DNA from: an uncultured Chitinophaga sp. | GTDB lineage: Bacteria > Bacteroidota > Bacteroidia > Chitinophagales > Chitinophagaceae | NCBI RefSeq assembly: GCF_937898475.1 | Contig: NZ_CALEJS010000025.1 | Coordinates: forward strand, 186,001-250,000 | Reading direction: 5' to 3' | DNA: 64,000 bases | In this document: one piece after another, positions 44,699-53,409 of the stretch | Layout: each line of letters begins with the position of its first letter | Numbering within the stretch: position 1 is the first letter of the stretch | The notes under the pieces: generated by a model | Told to the model about the DNA's origin: nothing | The model's database searches: none | What the model saw: only the letters and a program-made list of their open reading frames with translations | Made by a program: the position numbers and the translations under genes

Positions 44699-47008
44699 TT
44701 ATGGCACCAAAGTAAAATCAACCCCTTCCGCATCCCTGCTGTTGGTACCTACAAACACGGTAAAATCGCCCGGCTCATAGGTCCACTTCATATTCTTGTC
44801 ATAGAACTTCAGGTCGTCCGTGGTAATAGTAAAAGAAACCGTACGCTTCTCTCCTTTTTTCAGGGCAATCTTTTCAAATCCTTTCAGTTCTTTTACCGGG
44901 CGGGTAACACTGGCAGTTTTATCTCTGACATAAAGCTGTACCACTTCTTCTCCGTCGTAATCACCGGTATTGCTTACTTCCACACTCACACGCAGCGTTT
45001 CAGCGGCTTTCAGCTGCTGCTTATCGATCTGCGGGGTGCCGTAAGTGAATTTCGTATAACTAAGACCGTATCCAAAGGGATACAAAGGATCATTGGATAC
45101 ATCCAGGTATTTGGATGTGTATTTATTGTTTGGATCCAGCGGACGGCCGGTGCTGCGGTGATTATAGTAGATGGGTATCTGCCCTGCATTGCGCGGAAAG
45201 GTCATGGTGAGCTTACCTGCGGGATTATAGTCGCCGAAAAGCACATCTGCAATCGCATTACCGGCTTCTGTACCAAGGAACCAGGTCTCCAGTATAGACG
45301 GGATGTTAGCATCTTCCCATTCCAGTGTAAGCGGGCGGCCATTCATCAACACCAGTACGATGGGTTTGCCGGTAGCATGCACCGCTTTCAGCAACTGCTG
45401 CTGATTCTCCGGTATGCTGATGTTGGAGCGGCTGGCAGCTTCGCCTGTCATACCTTGCGATTCTCCGAGAGCCATGATCACCACGTCTGCCTGTTTGGCC
45501 AGGGCCACTGCATCATTGAGCATCTGCGCCGCGTTGGCAGTATCGGCTGCCTCAATGCGGGCTTTCTGATAGGCCTTCTTCAGCAGACCGGTATCGCTGG
45601 TAATATAGGCCCCGGGAGCAGTGAGCACTTTCACTCCATCGCCCACCTTATTCTTAATGCCTTGCAGGAGGGTCACCGCTTTGGAAGCGTCACCGGCGGC
45701 AGACCAGTTACCGATCATATCCCGCTGGCTGTTTGCCAGGGGGCCGATCAGGGCAATGGTACCTTGTTTTTTAAGCGGCAGCAGCTGTGTTTCATTCTTC
45801 AGCAGTACAATAGAACGTTGTGCGATCTCGCGGGCAGCCTGTAGATTTTCTGCACTCATGATCTCACGTTGTGCCCGGGCGGTATCGCAGTAACGGAAGG
45901 GATCCTGGAAGAGGCCCAGGTCGTATTTAGCCGCCAGTACGCGATATACGGCGCTGTCTATCTGGCTTTGCGTTACCTTTTTTTGTTGCAGCAGTCTTTT
46001 AAGCTGCCCTGCGTACACCCCTCCCTGCATATCCATGTCCACACCAGCATTCAGGGCCAGGCCGCCGGCTTCGTATTCGTCTTTGGCCACGCTGTGGTTG
46101 ATCATTTCATTGATAGCGGTATAGTCTGTTACTACAAAACCTTTGAAGCCCCATTCCTTGCGCAACAGTTCTTTCAGCAGCCATTTATTACCGGTGGCCG
46201 GTATGCCGTCAATATCATTGAAAGAGGTCATTACAGTAGCCACACCGGCATCAATGGCAGCTTTATAGGGAGGCAGGTAGTCCTGGTACATCCGGCGGCG
46301 GCTCATGTCTACACTGTTATAGTCGCGTCCTGCTTCTACTGCGCCGTATAAGGCAAAGTGTTTTACACACGCAAGCACCGTGTTGGCAGCCGCAAGGTCA
46401 GACCCCTGGTAGCCTTTTACTTTGGCTTTGGCCACCTGGGTGCCGTACCAGGTATCCTCTCCTACTCCTTCTGCTACGCGGCCCCAGCGGGGATCACGGG
46501 CAATGTCAACCATAGGCGAGTAGGTCCAGTGAAGGCCGTCAGCGCTGGCTTCCTGCGCGGCGATACGGGCGCTTTTTTCCAACAGGGCCATATCCCAGGT
46601 ACAGGCTTCACCCAGGGGAATGGGGAAAATGGTCTTATGCCCGTGAATAACATCGTAGCCAAAAAGCAGCGGGATTTTCAGCCGGGTTTTAACAGCCATT
46701 TCCTGCAGCTGGCGGGTATATTGCGGGGTATATGCGTTGAAGATAGCACCGCAGAGACCGGATTCAACATCTTTTTTATAACCGGGTTTCATAAAGGGGC
46801 CGGTCACATCCATGTCGCTGGTAAGCAGGTTCAGCTGACCGATCTTCTCGTCTAATGTCATCTTCGCCATCAGGCTGGTGATGAATTGCTTTTTCTGTGA
46901 GGGGCGCTGCTGCGCCTGTGTGGGCATAGTGGCTGTAATAACCGCGGCGAGGAATGTCCAGCCGATCAGTTTCCGCACAGGGGACTCAGGCAAGTTGCTC
47001 CATTTCAT
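44699..47008 (-). CDS. GH3 beta-glucosidase (BglX-like), periplasmic
   Basis: 769 aa. Signal peptide (about 12-32, ending PTQAQ), the GH3 N-domain with 'PLLFGYDVIHGHKTIFPIPLGEACTWD', 'DIARDPRWGRVAEGVGED', 'KHFALYGAVEAGRDYN' and nucleophile Asp295 in FVVTDYTAIN; a GH3 C-domain ('GEAASRSNISIPENQQQLLKAVHATGKP'); and a C-terminal fibronectin-III-like domain ('NTGDYDGEEVVQLYV'). It cleaves terminal beta-glucose. Full length; no SusCD directly adjacent. Confidence 0.96.
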   Translation of the reverse strand: MKWSNLPESPVRKLIGWTFLAAVITATMPTQAQQRPSQKKQFITSLMAKMTLDEKIGQLNLLTSDMDVTGPFMKPGYKKDVESGLCGAIFNAYTPQYTRQLQEMAVKTRLKIPLLFGYDVIHGHKTIFPIPLGEACTWDMALLEKSARIAAQEASADGLHWTYSPMVDIARDPRWGRVAEGVGEDTWYGTQVAKAKVKGYQGSDLAAANTVLACVKHFALYGAVEAGRDYNSVDMSRRRMYQDYLPPYKAAIDAGVATVMTSFNDIDGIPATGNKWLLKELLRKEWGFKGFVVTDYTAINEMINHSVAKDEYEAGGLALNAGVDMDMQGGVYAGQLKRLLQQKKVTQSQIDSAVYRVLAAKYDLGLFQDPFRYCDTARAQREIMSAENLQAAREIAQRSIVLLKNETQLLPLKKQGTIALIGPLANSQRDMIGNWSAAGDASKAVTLLQGIKNKVGDGVKVLTAPGAYITSDTGLLKKAYQKARIEAADTANAAQMLNDAVALAKQADVVIMALGESQGMTGEAASRSNISIPENQQQLLKAVHATGKPIVLVLMNGRPLTLEWEDANIPSILETWFLGTEAGNAIADVLFGDYNPAGKLTMTFPRNAGQIPIYYNHRSTGRPLDPNNKYTSKYLDVSNDPLYPFGYGLSYTKFTYGTPQIDKQQLKAAETLRVSVEVSNTGDYDGEEVVQLYVRDKTASVTRPVKELKGFEKIALKKGEKRTVSFTITTDDLKFYDKNMKWTYEPGDFTVFVGTNSRDAEGVDFTLVP

Positions 47009-47056
47009 GACGTGTTAAATTTAGAGCGTAAAGGTACGGAGATAAGTTACTCGTAC

Positions 47057-48232
47057 CTACGCCACCGCCACCTGCTTCACCCCTACCGGCTTTCTTTTTT
47101 CTTTTTTATACTTCCTGCCCCACCAGATATAGAACCCCGTCACCGGCAGGCTCGCTGCCACTAAACTGGCAAAGAACACCATGATCTTTCCTGCCAGTCC
47201 CCATATCTGTCCTACATGCGTGTCATAATTCAGCCTGGCCACTTTATCCGCCACAGATGCCTCCGCGAATTTCCCATAGGAATGTTTCACAGGAATATCC
47301 TTCAGAGTATACTGATCAAAATAGCGGATGTCCATCTTCCAGTAGGTATCAATATCCGGGTTGGCCACACCAGCCACTGAAACAGTATCGTTCTCAGGTA
47401 TATGCACTTCTATCATTTCTGCAGCAGGATATTCCGCACGCATGATGTTGTATACTTTATCCTCTACAGGTGCATCTGCCAGGGATGCTGTTGCTTTCCC
47501 AGCCTTATCAGACATGGGCTCGTAATAGGCCACCAGGTTACTCTTACCGCCGGAGCTGATCCAGTATACCGACTTCGCAAACCACTGGAAGGTCCATACC
47601 AAACCGGTAATAACAATAAAGATCATTACCCAGGTGATATAGAATCCCATTACATTATGCAGGTCGTAATTGACCCTTCTCCATTTTGCATTCCATTTGA
47701 TAGAAAACCGCTGCTTGCGTGCCGCCTTGTTCCTGGGCCACCACAACACCAGGCCGGAGATCAGCATCACCAGGAAAACCAGCGTGGCAGTTCCCACAAT
47801 AGGTGTACCTATCGTAGGCGGCAGCCATAAATAAAGATGCCCCAGCAACACAACCCGGAAGAAATCCTTATTCATATCCTTCACCTTCAGCACTTTTCCA
47901 TCATAGGGATTGATATATACGGTATAATAGTAGGCAGGTTCAAAACTAAAGAACGCCACTTCTGCGGCCCTGTCCTTCTTATAAAAACTAACGCTGTGTA
48001 CTGCTTTACCCGGCAATACCTTCTCTGCCAGTGCTTTCAGTTCAGAAGGGGCAAGCATGGCGCGTTGTTCATTTTTAATATCCCGGAAGGAAAGCGTTAC
48101 GCTCTCTATCTCCCGCTGAAAGGCGAGTATACAGCCGGTCAGGCCCAGGAATAAAACCAATAGCCCGGAACTGAGTCCGAGCCAAAGGTGGATCTTTCCG
48201 ATCCAGTATTTTACGTTCTTTTCTTTTGTCAT
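47057..48232 (-). CDS. PepSY-associated transmembrane protein
   Basis: 391 aa with four membrane segments (about 10-35, 140-162, 195-222, 345-372) and PepSY-type periplasmic loops. 'HLWLGLSSGLLVLFLGLTGCILAFQREI' and 'RVNYDLHNVMGFYITWVMIFIVITGLVW' are typical; membrane-facing His residues (in HLWLG, DLHNV, DTHVGQIWG) could bind haem. Such proteins are encoded beside siderophore receptors and are thought to reduce imported iron. 47 nt after the receptor gene. Confidence 0.88.
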   Translation of the reverse strand: MTKEKNVKYWIGKIHLWLGLSSGLLVLFLGLTGCILAFQREIESVTLSFRDIKNEQRAMLAPSELKALAEKVLPGKAVHSVSFYKKDRAAEVAFFSFEPAYYYTVYINPYDGKVLKVKDMNKDFFRVVLLGHLYLWLPPTIGTPIVGTATLVFLVMLISGLVLWWPRNKAARKQRFSIKWNAKWRRVNYDLHNVMGFYITWVMIFIVITGLVWTFQWFAKSVYWISSGGKSNLVAYYEPMSDKAGKATASLADAPVEDKVYNIMRAEYPAAEMIEVHIPENDTVSVAGVANPDIDTYWKMDIRYFDQYTLKDIPVKHSYGKFAEASVADKVARLNYDTHVGQIWGLAGKIMVFFASLVAASLPVTGFYIWWGRKYKKEKRKPVGVKQVAVA

Positions 48233-48279
48233 ATCAGGTTAGCGGTTCGCATTATATAGGTTAGTATTTCCTGGTCTGC

Positions 48280-50700
48280 CTAGAACTTAAACGCCAGACT
48301 GGCTGCAAAGCTCCTTAATTTCTGCGGATTTACCGTGGTATACCCGATCCAGTATCTTTCATTGGTCAGGTTATCCATTTTTGCAGACACCCTGAATTTA
48401 GGCTGATCATAAAACACAGATGCGTTCAGGACCGTATAGGAAGGCAGTGTAAACACACCGAGTGCAGCGTCGTTGATGATCTTGTTGTCAGCAGCATAGT
48501 TTCCGCCAAAACCAAATCCAAGACCGCTCAGGTTACCGGCAGGTATACGGTAGCTCAACCAGAGGTTAGCTACATAAGGAGCGCCTGCGGTACCGGGACG
48601 ACGGCCCTCCACATTCTTATCGGCGACTTTTTCAAGTTTTGAATCGTTATAGGCAAATCCTGCCACTACGCTCATGCCGCGGAAAGGATTTGCGATCAGA
48701 TCTACATCAATACCCTTGCTGTACTGGGTACCATCCTGTACAGATACGTTAGGTCTGTCAGATGGTCTTAATATATCCTTCACTTTGATATCATAGTAGC
48801 TGATGGTGCTGGTCAGTTTTCCTTCAAACAGATCCAGTTTCACACCGGCTTCCCACTGGTTGGCATTTTCGGGTTTGTAAGAGATCTGTTTGCCTGTGCT
48901 GGGATCAAGTCCGGGCGCATTATTGGTGAAACCATTCTGATAGTTGGCAAACAGGGCCACAGCATCCCTGATGGGCTGGTATACGATACCCACTTTTGGA
49001 GACAGCTTCGTCTGGTTATAGGCGCCGTCTGACTTACCGGTAGTGGCATCATATGCGCCGTTGTAAACGTAATGATCTGCACGTAACGCACCTAGCACCA
49101 GCAGGTTGTCTGTCAGGTTCAATACATCAGACACATAAGCGCTGTAAGTGTTGCTGGTAAATATAGAAGGGTAAACAAAAGAATTACCTTTCTCCTGGTA
49201 AAGCCTATCCAGGTTAATACGGTTGAAATCGCCGTAGTTGGGAATAACATCCAGGCTTACATCAATCGTATCCAGTGTGTTACCGCCAAAGAACTGATCA
49301 GAGTTACGATAGAAGAAGTCAAGACCGGCTGTCAGGCGGTTGCGCAGGCTGCCGATCTGGAAATCACCTATAAAGTTCTGCTGGATCTCAATCACCTGGT
49401 CCTTACTGTTATTCGTATACTGATCATTGCGGGAGATCATGTTGTTTGGCAGCAGGTAAAAGTACGGTGAGGGTCCGTCAGAAAAACTGTTGGTCATTGT
49501 AAAGTTGGTCTGGGAAGTCCAGTTACCTGAGATCTTATAATTCATCTGCCCGAAGAAGTTGATGTTCCTGGCAGTCTGGTAGATATCATCGTTTACATAA
49601 GAACGTTTGTAGTCGATCTTCAGCTGGTCTGCACGGTCATATCCCAGGGCCGTCATGGTTTGTCCCCAGGGGAAGAAAAATACGTTCATCCCGGTATTGG
49701 TACCTTGCGCAAACTCCGCATCGAATAAAAATGACAGCTTATCATTTACCTTATAAGACAGGCTAGGCGCAAATACGAAATTCCTTGCCCAACCGTTGTC
49801 CTGCCAGCTGTTTTCATAAGAATAGGCGGAATTCACGCGCAACAGCACATTATGATCCTTATCCAGCGGAGCATTTACATCTGCTCCCATACGATACAGC
49901 CCGTAATTGCCTGCGGTAAAGTTCACTTCACCGCCGAATGCATCATAAGGCTTTTTAGTGATACGGTTGATCAGGCCACCATAGCTGGTGAGTACGTTAC
50001 CAAATAAAGTGGCGGAAGGGCCTTTCAGCACTTCTATCTTTTCCAGGTTCGCTACGTCGATCCTGCTGGATACGTTACCGGCTACACCATTACGCAGCTG
50101 GCTCTGTACAATAAAGCCGCGGAGGTTGTAATAGCTGCCCCCGTCACCGCTGCGGCCGGTGGCATCCCACATTTTGGTAAGACCAGGTACGTTACGCATA
50201 GCGTCGTCAACAGTAAGCACCACCTGCTCTTTCATTAATTCCTTTGATACCGAAACAGTTGTCTGGGCGTTTTCCAGGTTCTTCAGGGTCATTTTATTGG
50301 CATAGTCGCTGGAGGAAGCCCTCAGCCTCCTTTGCCCGGAGATCACTACCTCCTGTAACTGCTTGTCATTCAGCTGCAATTCAAAAGACACATCGGCGGT
50401 TTGCCCCGCCACTGCAGCAACCTGCTTTTCTACCGGGGCAAAGCCCACCAAGGAAATACGCAGGGTATAGGTACCGGGAACCAGCCTCCGGATACTGAAT
50501 TCACCGTTCTCGTCCGTAACAGCCCCCTTGGTGGTGCCTGTTATCTGTACACTAACGTAAGGCGCCGGTTTCCCGTCAGTTGTAATTACCTTTCCTTTAA
50601 TATGTGAAAATTGATCCTCTTCGCTGGCCAATGCGATAGTAGTCAGGCCTAAAAACATGCAAATAAACACTAATAATCCCTTACCCATTGTAAAGCCCAT
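48280..50700 (-). CDS. TonB-dependent siderophore-type receptor
   Basis: 806 aa. Signal peptide; Met5 is an equally good start. A carboxypeptidase-regulatory-like domain (about 32-115) is followed by a plug ('VSKELMKEQVVLTVDDAMRNVPGLTKMWDATGRSGDGGSYYNLRGF', 'IEVLKGPSATLFGNV') and a barrel ending in 'FAASLAFKF'. The plug style is that of FhuE/FecA-like metal-chelate receptors rather than SusC, and there is no SusD or STN domain. With the PepSY protein it forms an iron-uptake operon; two phased direct repeats upstream are likely regulator sites. Confidence 0.93.
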   Translation of the reverse strand: MGFTMGKGLLVFICMFLGLTTIALASEEDQFSHIKGKVITTDGKPAPYVSVQITGTTKGAVTDENGEFSIRRLVPGTYTLRISLVGFAPVEKQVAAVAGQTADVSFELQLNDKQLQEVVISGQRRLRASSSDYANKMTLKNLENAQTTVSVSKELMKEQVVLTVDDAMRNVPGLTKMWDATGRSGDGGSYYNLRGFIVQSQLRNGVAGNVSSRIDVANLEKIEVLKGPSATLFGNVLTSYGGLINRITKKPYDAFGGEVNFTAGNYGLYRMGADVNAPLDKDHNVLLRVNSAYSYENSWQDNGWARNFVFAPSLSYKVNDKLSFLFDAEFAQGTNTGMNVFFFPWGQTMTALGYDRADQLKIDYKRSYVNDDIYQTARNINFFGQMNYKISGNWTSQTNFTMTNSFSDGPSPYFYLLPNNMISRNDQYTNNSKDQVIEIQQNFIGDFQIGSLRNRLTAGLDFFYRNSDQFFGGNTLDTIDVSLDVIPNYGDFNRINLDRLYQEKGNSFVYPSIFTSNTYSAYVSDVLNLTDNLLVLGALRADHYVYNGAYDATTGKSDGAYNQTKLSPKVGIVYQPIRDAVALFANYQNGFTNNAPGLDPSTGKQISYKPENANQWEAGVKLDLFEGKLTSTISYYDIKVKDILRPSDRPNVSVQDGTQYSKGIDVDLIANPFRGMSVVAGFAYNDSKLEKVADKNVEGRRPGTAGAPYVANLWLSYRIPAGNLSGLGFGFGGNYAADNKIINDAALGVFTLPSYTVLNASVFYDQPKFRVSAKMDNLTNERYWIGYTTVNPQKLRSFAASLAFKF

Positions 50701-50754
50701 TCTTTAAAACAATTGATTTGACGCCGCAAAAATCCTACTCTTAAGACAATTTGG

Positions 50755-50793
50755 TTTACGAAATCGGGAAAAGATTTTACGATATCGGAAAAA
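50755..50793. promoter_or_regulatory. Two direct repeats, 21 bp apart, upstream of the iron receptor
   Basis: TTTACGAwATCGGrAAAA occurs at 50755-50772 and 50776-50793, 21 bp start to start, so both copies face the same side of the helix. They lie 55-93 bp upstream of the receptor ATG and also upstream of the divergent sigma-like gene. Direct repeats spaced two helical turns apart suit an AraC-family activator; that regulator is not in the window. Confidence 0.65.
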
Positions 50794-50964
50794 TTGCTGG
50801 CATGTTAACATCTGTAAACTGGTATTTTGCGTATTTTTAAACAGATGGGTCTTTTTTTGCCTGTCAGATAAACACTAATGTTCTGTCCTGAACTTAGATG
50901 CGCTCTTCCCTCAAAGTCCCCCTGGTACCTGTGTGGAAATTATAACATCAACAAACTTCATCGC

Positions 50965-51279
50965 ATGAAACCAACAGTCATGAAGGATGACAGGCAGCTT
51001 TTACGTAAACTTAAGAAGCGCGACCCAAATGCATTAAATGATACCTTCAAACAATACCGGGTATGGCTGCTGATGGTAGCCGCTGCTACTATCCCCGACG
51101 TTGATGTGTCTGATAAGGCGCATATTGCAAAGGCAAAAAAAATGGTGGAAGACTTTTTCATTGAATGCTGGGAGCAGCAGCTCTTTAAACATGTAGATGT
51201 ACCGCTAAGGACTTTCCTGTTCCGCGCCTTTACCGAACGTTGCAGAAAACAGCATGCGTTGCACCCGGTTATCCCTTGA
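50965..51279 (+). CDS. Sigma-region-2-only, truncated ECF-like protein
   Basis: 104 aa from ATG 50965 (ATG 50980 also possible; the frame is open to 50878). 'DRQLLRKLKKRDPNALNDTFKQYRVWLLMVAA' and 'AKKMVEDFFIECWEQQLFKHVDVPLRTFLFRAFTERCRKQHAL' align with region 2 of the ECF factor at 52867. The protein stops before any region 4, and only about 85 nt separate it from the FecR gene, so no region 4 is left downstream. It may be a decayed sigma factor or a working region-2 protein. Confidence 0.7.
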   Translation: MKPTVMKDDRQLLRKLKKRDPNALNDTFKQYRVWLLMVAAATIPDVDVSDKAHIAKAKKMVEDFFIECWEQQLFKHVDVPLRTFLFRAFTERCRKQHALHPVIP

Positions 51280-51363
51280 GTACCCCAATAAGATTTTCAG
51301 CCAGCAGGACCATATAAACACTTGTATGTTATTCCTGTATGGTACAACCGAAACACTATTACT

Positions 51364-52521
51364 GTGAAACCAAAGCTCAGCGTACAGCAAAACGAGCATA
51401 TCTGGCAACTGATGTGCGAAAAAATGGCCGGCATTATCAGTCCGAAAGACCTCCGCTACCTGGAAGCAGCAGTCCCCAAAGACGAATTCATGCAGGAGGC
51501 GCTACAGACACTGGCTTTTGCATTGGGGGACGAAGAAGACCTCGACCTTGACCGCCTTCAACACGACGATGAATGGAATAATATCCTGCACGACATAAGA
51601 CCTCATTCCCCGGAACATATCACCGCCACACCATCTTTCCGTCCCGGTAAACTGATGGCTGCCGCCGTAGTAGCCGGACTGATACTCAGCGGCGCGGGGT
51701 ATTACTATTTTTCAAGAGGAACGGCGCCGCATGCTGCTTCTGAGCATGTTCAGCTCAAACTCGCCAGCCAGCGAACGATTCCCCTGCCGGAGCACCCATC
51801 TCTGATCAGCCTGGGGGATGTACAATTGTATAACGGGGCGCAGTCATTACACTTCGATGCGAAAGATGCATTCAACGTTAGCGGGCAACATACCCTGATC
51901 GTTCCCGCTGCCAAAGATTATAAAGTAATACTGGCAGATGGCACAGAAATATGGCTCAATGCAGATTCGCGCCTCCGGTTTCCCTTCAGCTTCAATGGCA
52001 ACACCAGGGAAATCACCCTGCTGAACGGGGAAGCCTATGTGAAAGCAGCGCCAGATCCTTCCAAACCGCTGATCATCCATACCCCGCAAAGTACTATACA
52101 GGTGCTGGGCACGGAATTCAATATCAACGCTTATGAGCAGGATAAGGTAAAGGTATCCCTGGTAAGCGGCGCTGTAAAGATGAACGCAGGCCAACATACC
52201 ACTATTATCAAACCCGGTATGGAAGCCGTGTATACAGCCGGGAAAGGCCTTATTACCCAGGCCTTCGATCCCGGGAAAGTACTGAGCTGGCGCGATGGCA
52301 AACACTTTTTTGTACAGGCGCCTATCGCAGAAATATGCACCATCCTGGGCCGCCACCTGGGCGTCACCGCTGTAGTAGACAGCGGCTCACCCGCACAGAC
52401 AAAGCATTTCAGCGGTATGGTAGACAAACATGAACCTGTAGAAGCATTCATGGAAGGCCTGAAGAACGCCGTAAACATAGACTACTATATTGATGATAAC
52501 GGCGTTCTGCATTTCAGGTAA
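51364..52521 (+). CDS. FecR-family anti-sigma factor
   Basis: 385 aa from GTG 51364 (TTG 51322 would add 14 residues). A cytoplasmic N-domain ('NEHIWQLMCEKMAGIISPKDLRYLEAAV'), a membrane segment (about 97-117 by this start), a FecR domain with 'VILADGTEIWLNADSRLRFPFSF' and 'GEAYVKAAPDPSKPLIIHTP', and a DUF4974-type C-domain ending 'YYIDDNGVLHFR'. Intact, although its adjacent sigma factor lacks region 4. No STN-type receptor is next to it. Confidence 0.9.
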   Translation: MKPKLSVQQNEHIWQLMCEKMAGIISPKDLRYLEAAVPKDEFMQEALQTLAFALGDEEDLDLDRLQHDDEWNNILHDIRPHSPEHITATPSFRPGKLMAAAVVAGLILSGAGYYYFSRGTAPHAASEHVQLKLASQRTIPLPEHPSLISLGDVQLYNGAQSLHFDAKDAFNVSGQHTLIVPAAKDYKVILADGTEIWLNADSRLRFPFSFNGNTREITLLNGEAYVKAAPDPSKPLIIHTPQSTIQVLGTEFNINAYEQDKVKVSLVSGAVKMNAGQHTTIIKPGMEAVYTAGKGLITQAFDPGKVLSWRDGKHFFVQAPIAEICTILGRHLGVTAVVDSGSPAQTKHFSGMVDKHEPVEAFMEGLKNAVNIDYYIDDNGVLHFR

Positions 52522-52558
52522 ACTGGCACTGCTCAATATAACACACCCATCAGGACAA

Positions 52559-52610
52559 AATTGCGCAGCACGTTAATAGCTTGTTAACGCACTGCGCAAT
52601 TTCTCATATT
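52559..52610 (+). terminator. Terminator after FecR gene
   Basis: Arms 52559-52576 and 52584-52601 (AATTGCGCAGCACGTTAA and its inverse with two mismatches) with a 7-nt loop, followed by a T-rich stretch. It lies 38 nt after the FecR stop. Confidence 0.7.
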
Positions 52611-52670
52611 TGGCCCGATTTCTACCATCCCTCAAAATCCGCCTTCCCCATTCCTCCGTATATTAATCTA

Positions 52671-52770
52671 GAATTAACAATTAATAGTTAATAATTCCAA
52701 TGCCATTGTGCCCATCCGGACACAAGCCCCTCTGATGCTTAATTATTAGTCATTAATTCTTAATTCTACC
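52671..52770. repeat. Period-7 hairpin repeat (GAATTAA/TTAATTC type)
   Basis: Arm 52671-52698 (GAATTAA/CAATTAA/TAGTTAA/TAATTCC units) and inverse arm 52738-52770 (TTAATTA/TTAGTCA/TTAATTC/TTAATTC) flank a loop of about 40 nt containing GTGCCCATCCGGACAC. It lies in the 52522-52866 gap together with the FecR terminator. Confidence 0.72.
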
Positions 52771-52866
52771 AACTGCCCGTGATTTTTACTGCCCTCCCTC
52801 CATGCTGATAGCATTGACTGCGATTGGTGTATTATGTTAATCTACCAACCCAATCATATCTGCTGC

Positions 52867-53409
52867 ATGAACACAAACGACCAGCTTTTATTAAACAGGT
52901 TACAGAATGGCGATGACACCGCGTTTGCCCAACTCTTCGAACTGTACCGCAGGTGGCTTGTCTACGTAGCCCTTACTATGCTCGATGATGAGACGGAAGC
53001 TCACGACACCGTACAGGATTTCTTTATGGACTGCTGGGAACGAAAACTGTTTACCAGTGTCAACGTTTCGCTGAAGAGTTTCCTGCATTGCTCTATCCGT
53101 AACAGGTGCCTCAACAAACTCAGGAATGAGGCCCTCAGGAAAAAGAAACTGAAAAAGCTCCTGGTGGGCGAAGAAACAAGCGCCGGCTATGAGGAACAAC
53201 ATGACGAACTATGGGATCAACTGTCACTGGTGCTCCCTAAAGTGCCTCCTATGTCTGCCAAGGTATTTCAGCTTACTTATGTTTCAGGCTTTACCCGCAA
53301 GGAGGTGGCTGAGCTGATGGGCATCAGCCCTTCCACGGTGAAACATCAGCTGGCGCGCGCGCTCAGGATCCTGCGCGGCCTACTTGAACGTGTAAAATTG
53401 TATACTTAG
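52867..53409 (+). CDS. ECF-type RNA polymerase sigma factor
   Basis: 180 aa from ATG 52867 (ATG 52834 would add 11 residues). Region 2: 'FAQLFELYRRWLVYVALTML', 'AHDTVQDFFMDCWERKLFTSVN'. Region 4: 'FQLTYVSGFTRKEVAELMGISPSTVKHQLARALRILR'. Full length, unlike its relative at 50965. No anti-sigma gene follows on this strand: the next gene is convergent (4-nt overlap of stops) and a short FecR gene lies beyond it at 56281. Confidence 0.9.
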   Translation: MNTNDQLLLNRLQNGDDTAFAQLFELYRRWLVYVALTMLDDETEAHDTVQDFFMDCWERKLFTSVNVSLKSFLHCSIRNRCLNKLRNEALRKKKLKKLLVGEETSAGYEEQHDELWDQLSLVLPKVPPMSAKVFQLTYVSGFTRKEVAELMGISPSTVKHQLARALRILRGLLERVKLYT

